Shown here in pieces: positions 1-9,259 of a stretch of DNA of 58,592 bases. Every line of letters starts with the position of its first letter. Position 1 is the first letter of the stretch. The stretch is from the NCBI GenBank assembly GCA_021817825.1, contig JAKAFS010000010.1, positions 1 to 58,592 on the forward strand. Direction: 5' to 3'. A program made the translations under genes and the position numbers. This DNA comes from Deltaproteobacteria bacterium. GTDB taxonomy: Bacteria; Desulfobacterota; Syntrophia; Syntrophales; UBA5619. Under the pieces are notes generated by a model. That model did not search any database. It was given only the letters and a program-made list of their open reading frames with translations, and had not been told where the DNA came from.

Positions 1-124
1 CTCCTTATTTTTGGCTCTGTATTTGGGATACCCTTCCAAGTATAACCCATGCTGATAAGGAGCAGGTCACTATTGTTTAACTGTCAGCCATTATGTCTAG
101 GTTCATTGACGGCAGGGTGCCAAA

Positions 125-529
125 ATGACTGAAATTCGCATTTGTTTTGCCGATACGGACGCCGGCGGGGTGGTCTATTACGGCCATTATCTCCGCTTTC
201 TCGAACAGGGGCGGACGGAATTCCTGCGCGACCGAGGGCTTTCGGTCCGGGAACTCCATGACAAGGGCAGCTTCCTGCCCGTGATCCATCTGGAGATCGA
301 TTACCGGGCGCCGGCCCTTCTGGACGACCTGGTCCGGGTGGAAACGGCGCTGCTGGAGACGGCCGGCGCCACCTTCACCCTGAGTCAGAAGGTGATCCGC
401 AGCGCCGATGGAAAACTCCTCGTCGATGCCAAGCTGACCCTGGCCTGCATCGGCCCCGACGGACGGCCCCGTAGGCTGCCGCCGGCGCTGGTCGAGGCTT
501 TGCAGAAACCGGAACCGGACCGGAAATAG
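125..529 (+). CDS. YbgC/FadM-family acyl-CoA thioesterase (hot-dog fold)
   Basis: A 134-residue single-domain hot-dog protein, the usual length of the YbgC family. The N-terminal motif ADTDAGGVVYYGHYLRF (residues 9-25) is the family signature, and its second Asp (D12) matches the catalytic Asp of E. coli YbgC. The family hydrolyses acyl-CoA thioesters in the cytoplasm; the acyl chain used here cannot be read from sequence. It is the first gene of a tight operon: its stop codon overlaps the AGGAGG ribosome-binding site of the PatB-like gene. It lacks the tol-pal neighbours that accompany ybgC in E. coli, so a role in general acyl-CoA turnover is more likely than one in the Tol system. Family assignment is secure, substrate is not. 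Confidence 0.88.
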   Translation: MTEIRICFADTDAGGVVYYGHYLRFLEQGRTEFLRDRGLSVRELHDKGSFLPVIHLEIDYRAPALLDDLVRVETALLETAGATFTLSQKVIRSADGKLLVDAKLTLACIGPDGRPRRLPPALVEALQKPEPDRK

Positions 530-536
530 GAGGCCC

Positions 537-1709
537 ATGCCGCAGGACGCAACGGTTTACGATTTCGACCGGGTGATCGACCGGACCAAGAGCGACAGCC
601 TCAAGTGGCGAGCCTATGGCGAAGCGCTGCCCCTCTGGGTGGCCGACATGGATTTTGCCGCTCCCGAGCCTGTCCGCCGCGCCCTTGCGGCCCGCGTGGA
701 CCACGGAGTCTTCGGCTATGCCTGCGAACCGCCGGAGCTGCGGCCTGTCCTGGTCGACTGGCTGGCCCGCCGTTTCGGCTGGCGGGTGGACCCCGTTGCG
801 CTGGTTTTCGTGCCCGGGGTCGTGACGGGCTTCAATATCGCCTGCCGCGCCTTTGCCCGGCCCGGCGAGGGGGTGCTCGTGCAGACGCCGGTCTATCCGC
901 CCATGCTCGAAGCGCCGGGAAACTTCGGGTTGCGCCGCGATGAAACCCCGTTGACGCGCCAGGCGGACGGCCGCTACAGGGTGGATTGGGAGGCCCTGGA
1001 GGCCGCCGTCGGCCCGGACACCCGCCTTTTTCTCCTCTGCAATCCCCAGAACCCCACGGGCCGGGTATTCACCGCCGACGAACTGGCGCAGATAGCCGAA
1101 GTCTGCCTCCAACACGACCTGATCCTCTGCTCCGACGAAATCCACGCCGATCTCGTCTATCCGGGAGCGCGCCATCTCCCCATTGCCGCCCTTGGCCCCG
1201 AGATCGCCGCCCGGACGATCACCCTTATGGCCCCCAGCAAGACCTTCAACATTCCGGGCTTGGGCTTCTCACTGGCCGTGATCGAGAACGCCGCGCTCCG
1301 CGCCGCCTTTGTGTCTGCCGCCCATGGCATCGTCCCCCATGCCAACGCCCTGGGCGCCGTGGCGGCCCTTGCCGCGTATGGCGAGGGAGAACCCTGGCTG
1401 GAGGCCTGCCTGCGCTATCTGGAAGCGAATCGCGCTGCCCTGACGGCGGCGGTGCGCGACCGTCTGCCCGGGGTTCGGATGGCGTCGCCCGAGGGCACTT
1501 ACCTCGCCTGGCTCGACTGCCGCGCGGCGGGACTCGGGAAGGCCCCGGCCCGGTTCTTTCTCCAGCGGGCGGGAGTCGCTCTCAACGAAGGAACGTCCTT
1601 CGGACACGGGGGCGAAGGGTTCGTCCGTCTGAACTTTGCCTGCCCCCGGTCGATCCTGAAGTCGGCCCTGGACCGGATGGCCGCGGCGGTGGATTCGGTT
1701 GCGAGGTGA
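537..1709 (+). CDS. PatB/MalY-type PLP-dependent C-S lyase or aminotransferase
   Basis: A 390-residue class I/II aminotransferase-fold protein of the PatB/MalY subfamily, which cleaves cystathionine and related thioethers to a thiol, pyruvate and ammonia. Subfamily marks are the N-terminal LPLWVADMDFAAPEPV block, NPQNPTGRVF near residue 170, the SDEIHADLVYPG Asp that holds the PLP ring nitrogen, and SKTFNIPGLGFS, where K235 should form the Schiff base. The ATG follows an AGGAGG that overlaps the stop of the thioesterase gene, and the next gene starts 7 nt after this stop, so the three genes are probably co-transcribed. Alternatives are a MalY-type cystathionine beta-lyase or a related aminotransferase. 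Confidence 0.85.
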   Translation: MPQDATVYDFDRVIDRTKSDSLKWRAYGEALPLWVADMDFAAPEPVRRALAARVDHGVFGYACEPPELRPVLVDWLARRFGWRVDPVALVFVPGVVTGFNIACRAFARPGEGVLVQTPVYPPMLEAPGNFGLRRDETPLTRQADGRYRVDWEALEAAVGPDTRLFLLCNPQNPTGRVFTADELAQIAEVCLQHDLILCSDEIHADLVYPGARHLPIAALGPEIAARTITLMAPSKTFNIPGLGFSLAVIENAALRAAFVSAAHGIVPHANALGAVAALAAYGEGEPWLEACLRYLEANRAALTAAVRDRLPGVRMASPEGTYLAWLDCRAAGLGKAPARFFLQRAGVALNEGTSFGHGGEGFVRLNFACPRSILKSALDRMAAAVDSVAR

Positions 1710-1716
1710 GGAGGGC

Positions 1717-2364
1717 ATGGATGAGATGAGGGAAGAACGGGTCTTTTTCGGCACAGGCGGGATGCGCCTGGAGGGGCTCTATGCTCCGGGGACGGGGGAG
1801 CGGGCCGCCCTGATCTGCCATCCCCATTCCCTCATGGGTGGGACGATGGAAACTCCCGTCGTGGAAACCGTTGCGCAGGCTTTGTTCCGGGCCGGATTTT
1901 CCACCCTGCGCTTCAACTTCCGGGGCGTGGGCGGTAGCGACGGGGCCTTTGACGAAGGACGGGGAGAAGGGGAGGATCTGCTTTCCGCCGCTGCCTTTCT
2001 GGAAGACCGGGGGACGAAGGCGGTGCTCCCGGCGGGCTATTCCTTCGGGGCCTGGGTGGCGGCCGGCGCCCTGACGAAGCGTCCTTTTTTGCCGGCCCTT
2101 CTCGTGGCGCCGCCGGTGGCGATGTTTCCCTTTGAGCTTGCGACCCTGCGCGGCCGGGTGGGGCTCATCGTCTGTGGGGACAACGATCCCTACTGCCCGG
2201 CGAAGGCCGCCCGGGCCATGGCGGCTGAGGTCTCCTGCCGGGTGGAAGTGCTTGCCGGTGAGGACCATTTCTTCGGCCGGGGGTTGGAAAGGCTCGGCGG
2301 CAGTGTCGCTGTCTATGCGAAGCGGCTGCCAGGTCCGGTGCCGAACGGGGACCGCTTTTCCTGA
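1717..2364 (+). CDS. Alpha/beta hydrolase (COG2945-like)
   Basis: A 215-residue small alpha/beta hydrolase. Visible marks are the oxyanion-region HPHSLMGGTM near residue 40, FNFRGVGGSDG, the nucleophile elbow GYSFGA with S109, a late CGDNDPYCP Asp and GEDHFF, which supplies the His of the triad. This arrangement matches the COG2945 'predicted alpha/beta superfamily hydrolase' group, whose substrates are mostly unknown. An in-frame TTG at 1699 would overlap the upstream gene; the ATG at 1717 is chosen because a GAGGAGGG Shine-Dalgarno lies directly before it. It is the last gene of the operon begun at 125. Confidence 0.82.
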   Translation: MDEMREERVFFGTGGMRLEGLYAPGTGERAALICHPHSLMGGTMETPVVETVAQALFRAGFSTLRFNFRGVGGSDGAFDEGRGEGEDLLSAAAFLEDRGTKAVLPAGYSFGAWVAAGALTKRPFLPALLVAPPVAMFPFELATLRGRVGLIVCGDNDPYCPAKAARAMAAEVSCRVEVLAGEDHFFGRGLERLGGSVAVYAKRLPGPVPNGDRFS

Positions 2365-2426
2365 CAATCGGGCCGTGGCCGAACTCCGGGGATTGCCGTC
2401 CTTTCCCTGCGATCCTCATTATTTCA

Positions 2427-2456
2427 TTGACAGACAGCGGCGATATTTTCTATACT
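2427..2456 (+). promoter_or_regulatory. Sigma-70-type promoter for the RlpA-like gene
   Basis: TTGACA at 2427-2432, an 18-nt spacer and TATACT at 2451-2456. Transcription would start near 2463 and leave a leader of about 130 nt before the ATG at 2592. Confidence 0.65.
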
Positions 2457-2591
2457 TCCCCATCTGAAAAAGAAAGCGACCATCACCTTTCTCCAACTCC
2501 GCTCCGGACAACTGGTTCCCCTGATCCCGAATATCGGTTGCGAGCAGTCGTTTTTCATGGCCTTCAGTTCGCTGAGGCAAAGGAGGTCTTT

Positions 2592-3044
2592 ATGGGTATG
2601 GAAAAACTGAAACATCGATGGATGATCCTGAATATGGTCTGCGTTTTTGTCCTGGTCTTCGCCCTGTCGGGGCTCCACGCCGCCGAGACGATCCCGGAAG
2701 GGGCGCCGGCCCTGAAGAAAGAGGAGGCTTCGCCTGCCGATGCCGTCCAGAAGGGCAAGGTGGCCAAGGCCACTTATTACGCCGATCGCTACAACGGTCG
2801 AAAAACCAGTTCCGGTGAACGCTATGATTCCCAGAAGCTGACCGCCGCCCATGCGACACTGCCGTTCGGCACACGGGTGGAGGTGGTGAACGTCGCCAAC
2901 GGCCGCTCGGTGATTGTGAAAATCAACGACCGTTTCCGCAGGGGCAAGGTTGAAGCCATCGATCTCTCCCGTGCCGCGGCCCAGGAACTGGGGTTTGTTC
3001 GCCAGGGAAAGACCACGGTGCGGATCATCCCTGTTGCGGAATAG
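2592..3044 (+). CDS. RlpA-like double-psi beta-barrel exported protein
   Basis: A 150-residue protein with an N-terminal hydrophobic signal segment (about residues 10-30, ending GLHAAE) and one double-psi beta-barrel domain covering the C-terminal 95 residues. RlpA-family marks are ATYYADRYNGRKTSSGE, the LPFGTRVEVVN strand and VKINDRFRRG followed by EAIDLSRAAAQELG. RlpA proteins are septal-ring lytic transglycosylases acting on naked peptidoglycan strands. This copy lacks the C-terminal SPOR domain of E. coli RlpA and shows no obvious lipobox, so it may be a minimal periplasmic version. The ATG at 2592 is chosen because AGGAGG lies six bases before it and the signal peptide starts there; upstream in-frame codons would overlap the promoter. 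Confidence 0.8.
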   Translation: MGMEKLKHRWMILNMVCVFVLVFALSGLHAAETIPEGAPALKKEEASPADAVQKGKVAKATYYADRYNGRKTSSGERYDSQKLTAAHATLPFGTRVEVVNVANGRSVIVKINDRFRRGKVEAIDLSRAAAQELGFVRQGKTTVRIIPVAE

Positions 3045-3053
3045 CGGCTGCCG

Positions 3054-3081
3054 GAGGCGACCGCCTCCTGATCCGTTTTTC
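3054..3081 (+). terminator. Probable rho-independent terminator after the RlpA-like gene
   Basis: GGAGGC (3054-3059) pairs with GCCTCC (3064-3069) around a four-base loop. TTTTT follows at 3077-3081. The seven-base gap before the T-run makes it imperfect. Confidence 0.45.
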
Positions 3082-3232
3082 AGAGACGCCATCAGGGAGC
3101 ACCCGGGTGGCCGACGGCCTGTGCCGATGCACAGGACAAGGGCTGTCGCAGGGAGTCATTGACTCAGCGAGCCAAAGAGAGCCTGCGAATCCGCAGGGCG
3201 ATGGGCTTCGCTATTTTAAAGCGTCAGCCTCC

Positions 3233-3261
3233 TTGACATGAACCCCCATTTTCCCTATACT
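3233..3261 (+). promoter_or_regulatory. Near-consensus sigma-70 promoter for the histidine kinase gene
   Basis: TTGACA at 3233-3238, exactly 17 nt, then TATACT at 3256-3261. Predicted start of transcription is near 3268, upstream of both candidate start codons (TTG 3288, ATG 3315) of the kinase. Confidence 0.72.
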
Positions 3262-3314
3262 CCCCTGCACCATTCCACAATTATTCCTTGCCCGCTGAAA
3301 CAGGTCTTGATGAA

Positions 3315-5267
3315 ATGGGTGTGAGTTCAGCAACAAGCAGAGAAATCAGTTGCCGGATTACCCGTACCTTGGTGATGTATGTCAAGGAGATGCATGGGTC
3401 GCTCGGAAATCTTCTGGAGGGGCTGGAGCTTGACGAGGCCTATCTCTGCGATACCAACAATTGGGTTTCCCACGAGTTTCTGCATCTCCTCTATGGCCGG
3501 ATGGCGGAGATCCTGAAAGACAAACACCCGGTATACAAGATGGCCCTGGCGTCCAAACGCTACCAGTCCCTGGGACTTTTGGACTGGATTGCCCGCCTGT
3601 TGGGCAATCCGAGGTTGCTCTACAAGCAGGCCCCCCATTACAACAAATTGCTCAAAACCAACGGGGACGTCACCATCCGCGAGGCGGGGGATTCCTGGGT
3701 CGTCCTGGAGGATCGCTATCATGACGGTTCCCGGAAGACCCGCCATGATTGCGACTACACCCGGGGGATCATCGCCGGCATTCCCACCCTCTTTGACATG
3801 CCCCTGGCCCAGGTCGAGGAGATCGAATGTCAGGTCGCGCCGGAAGCCTACGGCGAAAGGGACTGGCCGGACAGGCCGGTATACGGCAGCCGGGGGTGTC
3901 TCTACCGGATCCGCTGGGCCTCCGGGGAAAGGCCGCCGCTCTGGAAGCGGATCTTCCAGCAGTACAGCGTCTATCGGAAGGCCATCGCCGATCTACAGGA
4001 AACCAATCGGGTCATCCAGGAAAAGTACGATGAAGTCCGAAAACTGGCCGGGGAATTGGAGAACGCCAACCGGCAACTGACCACATCGAAGCGGCAGCTG
4101 GAAAATTACACAACCGAACTGGAAGCGTCGGAGCTTCGCTACCGGCTCCTGGCCGAGAACGTGACGGACACGATTTGGACGATGAGTCTCAATCCCTTGC
4201 GGTTTTCCTACATCAGCCCTTCGGTTCTAAGGATGCGCGGCTATTCGGCAAAAGAGGCGATGGCGCAGCCCCTGGAGATGACCCTGGCCCCGGAATCGCT
4301 GGCCAAGGTCGAAAAAACGCTGGGAGCGGCATTGGCCAGGGAGGCCGCAGGCAATAGCGATCCGAACCGCTCGGAAACGATGGAACTGCGGCAGTATCAT
4401 AAAGACGGAACCCTGCGCTGGGCCGAAGTGACGACCTCCTTTCTGAGAGACGGCCAGGGCCGGGCGGTCGGGATACTGGGAGTGGCCCGGGATATCTCGG
4501 AGCGTAAAAGGGCCGAACAGTTCTATCAGGCCAAGATGGCCGCCGAGGCTGTCAATGCCGCCAAGAGCGAATTTTTCTCCAATATGAGCCATGAACTGAG
4601 GACCCCGCTGAACCATATCCTGGGGTTTACGGAGCTGATTTTGGGAAAGCATTTCGGGGAGCTCAACCGAACGCAGGAAGAGTATCTGTCCGATGTCCAC
4701 CAAAGCAGCCAGCATTTGCTCTCCCTGGTCAATGCGATCCTGGATCTCGAAAAGATCGACGCCGGCAAGTTCGAAATAAAACCGTCGACCATCAACCTGA
4801 AAGTGCTCCTGGAACAGAGCCTGTCCGTCATCATGGACAAAGCCCTGGACCGCGGGATCCGTTTGACGAAAAGGATCGAGGGGATTCCTGAGAGCGTCAT
4901 CGTCGATGGGTTGCGAGTGAAGCAGGTCCTCTACAATCTGCTGTCGAATGCCGTGAAGTTCACGGAAGCCGGCGGGACGGTCTGCCTTGCGGCCCGTGTG
5001 AGCGCCCCTACAGATACCGATGGCGGAGGCAAAGAGGAATTGGAGATCGGCGTTGTGGATACCGGCATCGGCATCAGGCCCGAGGACCTGGAAAAAATCT
5101 TCGAACCCTTTTCCCAGGTGGAAAGCCTCTTGAGCCGCAGGCATGGCGGGACAGGGCTGGGGTTGACCCTGGCGCGAAACCTGGTGGAGATGCACGGCGG
5201 TCGGCTATGGGTCAAAAGCGACGGTCCGGGAAAGGGAGCGGCCTTCCGCTTCACGCTGCCGATGTAA
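3315..5267 (+). CDS. PAS-domain sensor histidine kinase with uncharacterised N-terminal sensor
   Basis: About 650 residues with no transmembrane segment, so probably a cytoplasmic sensor. Residues about 10-215 form a domain I do not recognise, rich in Trp, Tyr and conserved-looking Cys/His (LCDTNN, RHDCDYTRG, IECQVAPEAYG). A coiled coil (about 224-272) and a PAS domain (about 272-400) follow. The kinase core has the H-box SHELRTPLNH with H426, N-box NLLSNAVKF, G1 VVDTGIGI and G2 GGTGLGL. There is no receiver domain; the single-receiver gene 120 bp downstream is a likely partner. The ATG at 3315 is preferred over TTG 3288, although neither has a strong Shine-Dalgarno. Kinase assignment is secure, signal unknown. 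Confidence 0.88.
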   Translation: MGVSSATSREISCRITRTLVMYVKEMHGSLGNLLEGLELDEAYLCDTNNWVSHEFLHLLYGRMAEILKDKHPVYKMALASKRYQSLGLLDWIARLLGNPRLLYKQAPHYNKLLKTNGDVTIREAGDSWVVLEDRYHDGSRKTRHDCDYTRGIIAGIPTLFDMPLAQVEEIECQVAPEAYGERDWPDRPVYGSRGCLYRIRWASGERPPLWKRIFQQYSVYRKAIADLQETNRVIQEKYDEVRKLAGELENANRQLTTSKRQLENYTTELEASELRYRLLAENVTDTIWTMSLNPLRFSYISPSVLRMRGYSAKEAMAQPLEMTLAPESLAKVEKTLGAALAREAAGNSDPNRSETMELRQYHKDGTLRWAEVTTSFLRDGQGRAVGILGVARDISERKRAEQFYQAKMAAEAVNAAKSEFFSNMSHELRTPLNHILGFTELILGKHFGELNRTQEEYLSDVHQSSQHLLSLVNAILDLEKIDAGKFEIKPSTINLKVLLEQSLSVIMDKALDRGIRLTKRIEGIPESVIVDGLRVKQVLYNLLSNAVKFTEAGGTVCLAARVSAPTDTDGGGKEELEIGVVDTGIGIRPEDLEKIFEPFSQVESLLSRRHGGTGLGLTLARNLVEMHGGRLWVKSDGPGKGAAFRFTLPM

Positions 5268-5387
5268 AGGTTCCCGTTCGGCGCTTGCTTCGACGGGGAG
5301 ATTTTTCAAAAGTGTTTTGCTTGTCCACGGCATCAGGCGTGGAATCATGGAATGACGGTTCACCAAAAACGCGATTAAAGGAGAATC

Positions 5388-5777
5388 ATGGAAGAAAAGA
5401 CGATTTTGGTCATCGAAGACAACGAAATGAACATGAAACTCATGCGGGCGGTGCTCCAGGTAGGACAATACCGGATGCTGGAGGCCTTTGACGCGGAAAC
5501 CGGACTGCGTCTGGTGAAAGAACAGCGGCCGGATCTCGTTTTGATGGATATCCAGCTGCCGTCGATGGATGGGTTGAGCGCGACCCGGATCATCAAGGCG
5601 GACCCCGAGTTGTGTGATATTCCCGTCTTCGCCCTTTCGGGCTTTGCCATGGAAAGCGATAAGGAAAAGGCCAACGATGTCGGATTTGCCGGATATATCG
5701 TGAAACCCATCTCCGTGAAGGCCTTGCTGGAAACTCTGGCCGATCATTTTGGTTCTTCTCCGGCGAAGAACCCGTGA
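5388..5777 (+). CDS. Single-domain response regulator (DivK/CheY-like)
   Basis: A 129-residue receiver domain with no output domain. The acidic pair is E10-D11, the phosphoacceptor is D54 in LVLMDIQLP, the switch Ser is S84 in FALSG and the conserved Lys is K106 in YIVKP. Good Shine-Dalgarno (AAAGGAG) before the ATG. It follows the histidine kinase on the same strand and probably takes phosphate from it, acting through protein-protein contact as DivK-type proteins do. The hybrid kinase immediately downstream is convergent, with one base between the two stop codons. Confidence 0.9.
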   Translation: MEEKTILVIEDNEMNMKLMRAVLQVGQYRMLEAFDAETGLRLVKEQRPDLVLMDIQLPSMDGLSATRIIKADPELCDIPVFALSGFAMESDKEKANDVGFAGYIVKPISVKALLETLADHFGSSPAKNP

Positions 5778-5778
5778 A

Positions 5779-8700
5779 TCAGTGATTCAGGGCCTCCCGT
5801 ATCCTCCGGGAAAGGCCCTCCATGTTGAAGGGCTTCTGGAGAAACCCCCGGCAACCCCGGTTCAGGATCTCCTGCGCCTGGCCGTTGACGCTGTACCCGC
5901 TGGAAAGCAGGACCCGGATCCCGGGATCGATCTCCCGGAGACGGTCGAAGGTTTCTCCCCCCGAGATCCCCGTCATGATCATGTCCAGGATGACCAGATC
6001 GATCTGCCCTTTCTTCTCCATATACACGGCCACCGCCTCCTGGCCGCTTCCGGCCGTGAAGACCCGGTAACCCAGGGCCTCCAGCATGGCCCGGTTCACT
6101 TCGAGCACCATCTTTTCATCGTCCACCATCAGGATCGTTTCGTTTCCCTTGGTTAGGGCGCTGGGGAACTCCGGTTCTTCGACGACGGTCTTTCCCGAGG
6201 CCGGAAGGACGATGTTGAAAGTCGTTCCATGGCCGGGCTCGCTGTAGACGCTGATCATTCCCCTGTGCCCCATGACGATTCCATAGACCATCGCCAGCCC
6301 CAGCCCGGTTCCCTTGCCGATCCCCTTGGTCGTGAAGAAGGGATCGAAGATGCGCTCCTTCGTTTTTGGGTCCATGCCCATGCCGGTGTCGCCGACCGAT
6401 ATCTTCACATACCTTCCCGGTTGGTTCGTTTCCGGCAACCGATCCCGCTCGTCCAGAACGACGTTTTGCGTTTCCAGAAAGATGGATCCGCCTCCCGGCA
6501 TGGCCTGCCAGGCGTTCACGTAAAGATTCAGGAAGACCTGCTCCATCTGGCCTTGATCCACATCCAGCGTCCAGAGGTCCTTCTCGAATTTCCGGTAGAT
6601 GGCGATTTCCTTCTTGGTCCTGCCGAACAGGTCGGCGCTCTTTTCGAGAATTTCGTTGATGTTGGTCGGCTTCACCTGATAGCGGCCGCCCCGGGCGAAT
6701 CCCAGCAGCTGCCTCGTCAAATCGGCGCCGCGCTTGACCTGTCCTTCGATCAGCTTCAGTCGCTCGTGCTGGGGCTGGGCGGCATCGAAATCCAGCATCA
6801 TCAGGGACGCCACCCCCTGGATTCCCATGAGAATATTGTTGAAGTCATGGGCGATCCCCCCGGCCAGGGTCCCGATGGCTTCCATCTTCTGGGCCTGGAG
6901 CAGCTGGCCTTCCAGCCGCTTGTGCTCTCGCATGTCGATGAAGCTCTCCAGAAGATAATCCCGATCGGCGATTCTGACCGGGGCCGCGGTTTTGAGCACC
7001 GGAATCTGCTTGCCATCGGAAGTCATCAGCAGCCGCTCCGCCTTGTCGATCTTCTGGTGATCGTCGGTGATCGGACAGTGGCCAAAGTTCGCGGGGCAAA
7101 TGTACTGATGGCAGACCCTGCCGATCATCTCCTCCCGGACGATGCCGCACATCTCCGCCGCCGCCCGATTGGCATCGACGATCCGGTGGGCGACAGGATC
7201 GATCAGGACGATCCCGGCCTGCACATGCTCGAAGATGGCGGAAAGCAGCGCCGTGCTCTCCCGGAGTTGCTCCTCCGCTTCCCTGCGGTCGGTGATGTCC
7301 CGGATGATGCTGAGGATGTGGGGGACGCCCTTGAGTTCGATCAAGGTGGCGGACATCAATCCATAGCGGAATTCGCCGTTCTTGATGCGATAGACGGCAG
7401 CGAGATTCTTGACGGTCCCGTTTTTTTTCAACCCTGCGGCCAATTTCTGCCGGTCTTCGTCATGGACCCAGAGATTCAATTCGACGGAGGTCCTGCCGAT
7501 CGTCTCGGCTTCGGTATACCCCGTGATCCGGGTAAATCCCTCGTTGATCGATACGAATCGGTTGTCCGACAGGAGATTGATGTGAATGGAATCGGGGGTC
7601 GTGTAAAAGACCTTGCGAAAGGTCTCCTCGCTTTCCCGCAGGGCCTGATCCATCCGCCGGCGTTCGGTGATGTCGCGGGCAAAGGTCAGGGCGGCATTCT
7701 GCTGGTCATACCGGATCGGCACCGCGCTCGCTTCGGCGGGCACTTCCGCTCCGTCCAGACGGATATAGACCTGTTCGGCGACCGAGACGGCCCTGCGCTC
7801 TTCGTAGAGAATCCGCAGACGCTCGCGTATCCCTTCCTGAAAGTCGGGGTGCCAGCGTTCCAGAAGCGAGGCGCCGATCAACTGGGTTACGTCTTTAGCC
7901 CCAAAAAGGTTGGCGGCCATCTGGTTCAGATAGAGGAATTTCCCCGCGGCATGGACGTAGATCGCCTCCGGCGCGTTTTCGATCAGGGAACGGAACCGCG
8001 CCTCGCTTTCCTTGAGTTCCCTTTCGGTTTTCCGCCTTTTTTCCTCTTCCCGGAGGATGAACCAGGCCTTGAGGCTGTACCAGGAAAAGAGCACGGCGCC
8101 CAGGAGGAACAACGCGACGAGCAAAAAAAGCCGGTTGCGAAAGTCCGCCAGCGAAACCAAGACCTCTTCTTCCGGAGAGGTGACGGCGATGGACCAGAAG
8201 GTGTTTCCCAGCAAGATCGGCATATAGACGGCGTGGAGTTTGACGGTTTTTCCCCCTTGCGCACCGGTGGGGTTGAAGAGGTAGTCGGCGGTTCCCTGCT
8301 GCCCTCTGAGCATCTCTCCGGCGATGGACAGAAGAGAGGGAGAGTCTTTGCCGCTTGCGGAGATCGGTTTTCCGATATGCTCCGGCAGGGGAGAGTAGAG
8401 CACCGTCCCGTCCCTACTGACCACCCAGGCATAACCCGTCTTGCCGATCTTGATCACTTCGAGATAACGTCCGGCCAGGGAGTGAAAATCGAGCGTGACG
8501 GCGAGGGTCCCTCGGTAGGTCTCCCCCGCGAAAACAGGAACGTGGAGCGCAACGGTCCGGTAGCCCTGGACGGCGGTGAACACATCGCTGATGGTGGGCT
8601 TGCCGGTGCGCATCACCTCGCGGATATGGTTCTGGGAGGAGATGTCCCTGCCGATCAGGCGGCGGTCATAGGGAAGGGTGTAAACGATCCGGCCTGCGGC

Positions 8701-9003
8701 ATCGACGCGGGTCATGCCCAGGACCTGCCGGCGGTTTGCCTGATAAAAGTCGTTGATGGCTTCCCGGCCGGTTTGATCGAGGGCGATGATATGGTGCGAT
8801 TTTGCCAGGGCGGCCAGGGTGGCCGTCCAGTGGCCGAAGAAGTCTTGAATCCCCTGGGCCGCCTGCCGGGCATGAAGCGACTGCTGAACGTTGAGGCTGT
8901 CAAAGGCTTCCCGCTTGGCTTCCCGATAGAAAAAGGCAAGGAGGATGGCGCAGAGCAGAACAAAGAGGGAAACGGAAAAAAGCAGCCAGCGCGGTTTTTT
9001 CAT
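5779..9003 (-). CDS. Membrane hybrid histidine kinase: dCache-PAS-PAS-PAS-HisKA-HATPase-receiver
   Basis: A 1074-residue hybrid kinase. A transmembrane helix at about residues 7-26 and another at about 311-330 bracket a periplasmic double-Cache sensor, the kind that binds small organic ligands. Three PAS segments follow (about 350-460, 475-590, 600-715), the last containing PANFGHCP with two nearby Cys. The H-box reads GGIAHDFNNIL with H719, typical of the HisKA family found with C-terminal receivers, then an ATPase domain with GDTGMGMD and KGTGLGLAM, and a receiver with D1007. The start at 9003 is chosen because it begins the transmembrane segment and has a GGAG upstream; an in-frame TTG at 9060 adds only an unlikely polar tail. 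Confidence 0.9.
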   Translation of the reverse strand: MKKPRWLLFSVSLFVLLCAILLAFFYREAKREAFDSLNVQQSLHARQAAQGIQDFFGHWTATLAALAKSHHIIALDQTGREAINDFYQANRRQVLGMTRVDAAGRIVYTLPYDRRLIGRDISSQNHIREVMRTGKPTISDVFTAVQGYRTVALHVPVFAGETYRGTLAVTLDFHSLAGRYLEVIKIGKTGYAWVVSRDGTVLYSPLPEHIGKPISASGKDSPSLLSIAGEMLRGQQGTADYLFNPTGAQGGKTVKLHAVYMPILLGNTFWSIAVTSPEEEVLVSLADFRNRLFLLVALFLLGAVLFSWYSLKAWFILREEEKRRKTERELKESEARFRSLIENAPEAIYVHAAGKFLYLNQMAANLFGAKDVTQLIGASLLERWHPDFQEGIRERLRILYEERRAVSVAEQVYIRLDGAEVPAEASAVPIRYDQQNAALTFARDITERRRMDQALRESEETFRKVFYTTPDSIHINLLSDNRFVSINEGFTRITGYTEAETIGRTSVELNLWVHDEDRQKLAAGLKKNGTVKNLAAVYRIKNGEFRYGLMSATLIELKGVPHILSIIRDITDRREAEEQLRESTALLSAIFEHVQAGIVLIDPVAHRIVDANRAAAEMCGIVREEMIGRVCHQYICPANFGHCPITDDHQKIDKAERLLMTSDGKQIPVLKTAAPVRIADRDYLLESFIDMREHKRLEGQLLQAQKMEAIGTLAGGIAHDFNNILMGIQGVASLMMLDFDAAQPQHERLKLIEGQVKRGADLTRQLLGFARGGRYQVKPTNINEILEKSADLFGRTKKEIAIYRKFEKDLWTLDVDQGQMEQVFLNLYVNAWQAMPGGGSIFLETQNVVLDERDRLPETNQPGRYVKISVGDTGMGMDPKTKERIFDPFFTTKGIGKGTGLGLAMVYGIVMGHRGMISVYSEPGHGTTFNIVLPASGKTVVEEPEFPSALTKGNETILMVDDEKMVLEVNRAMLEALGYRVFTAGSGQEAVAVYMEKKGQIDLVILDMIMTGISGGETFDRLREIDPGIRVLLSSGYSVNGQAQEILNRGCRGFLQKPFNMEGLSRRIREALNH

Positions 9004-9185
9004 CTGTCGCGTCTCCAGGGGAGTCAAGGGATTGCAACGGGTCACAACAGGGCCGCCCAATCCTTAAGGGCCGCTTGACACGGAACAAAGCTGATTAAAC
9101 TCTAAAGAAACGCAGGGTCGATGTCAACTCGATTGTGGCGGAGCCAAAAACGTGAATCGGAAACCCCCCGAATGGGAAAAACACT

Positions 9186-9214
9186 TTGACTTATGAAAGA
9201 AGGCTAAGTATCTT
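9186..9214 (+). promoter_or_regulatory. Sigma-70-type promoter for the downstream hybrid kinase
   Basis: TTGACT at 9186-9191, 17 nt, TATCTT at 9209-9214. The start of transcription would be near 9221, about 40 nt before the ATG at 9260. Confidence 0.6.
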
Positions 9215-9259
9215 AACCCATTTTGTAAAGGCATCTTGCCTGCTGAAAAGGATCTCGCC

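Noticed and set aside
6229..9078. A 949-codon open frame on the plus strand
   Set aside because: It lies fully antisense to the dCache hybrid kinase, has no family motifs, and arises from high GC codon bias.
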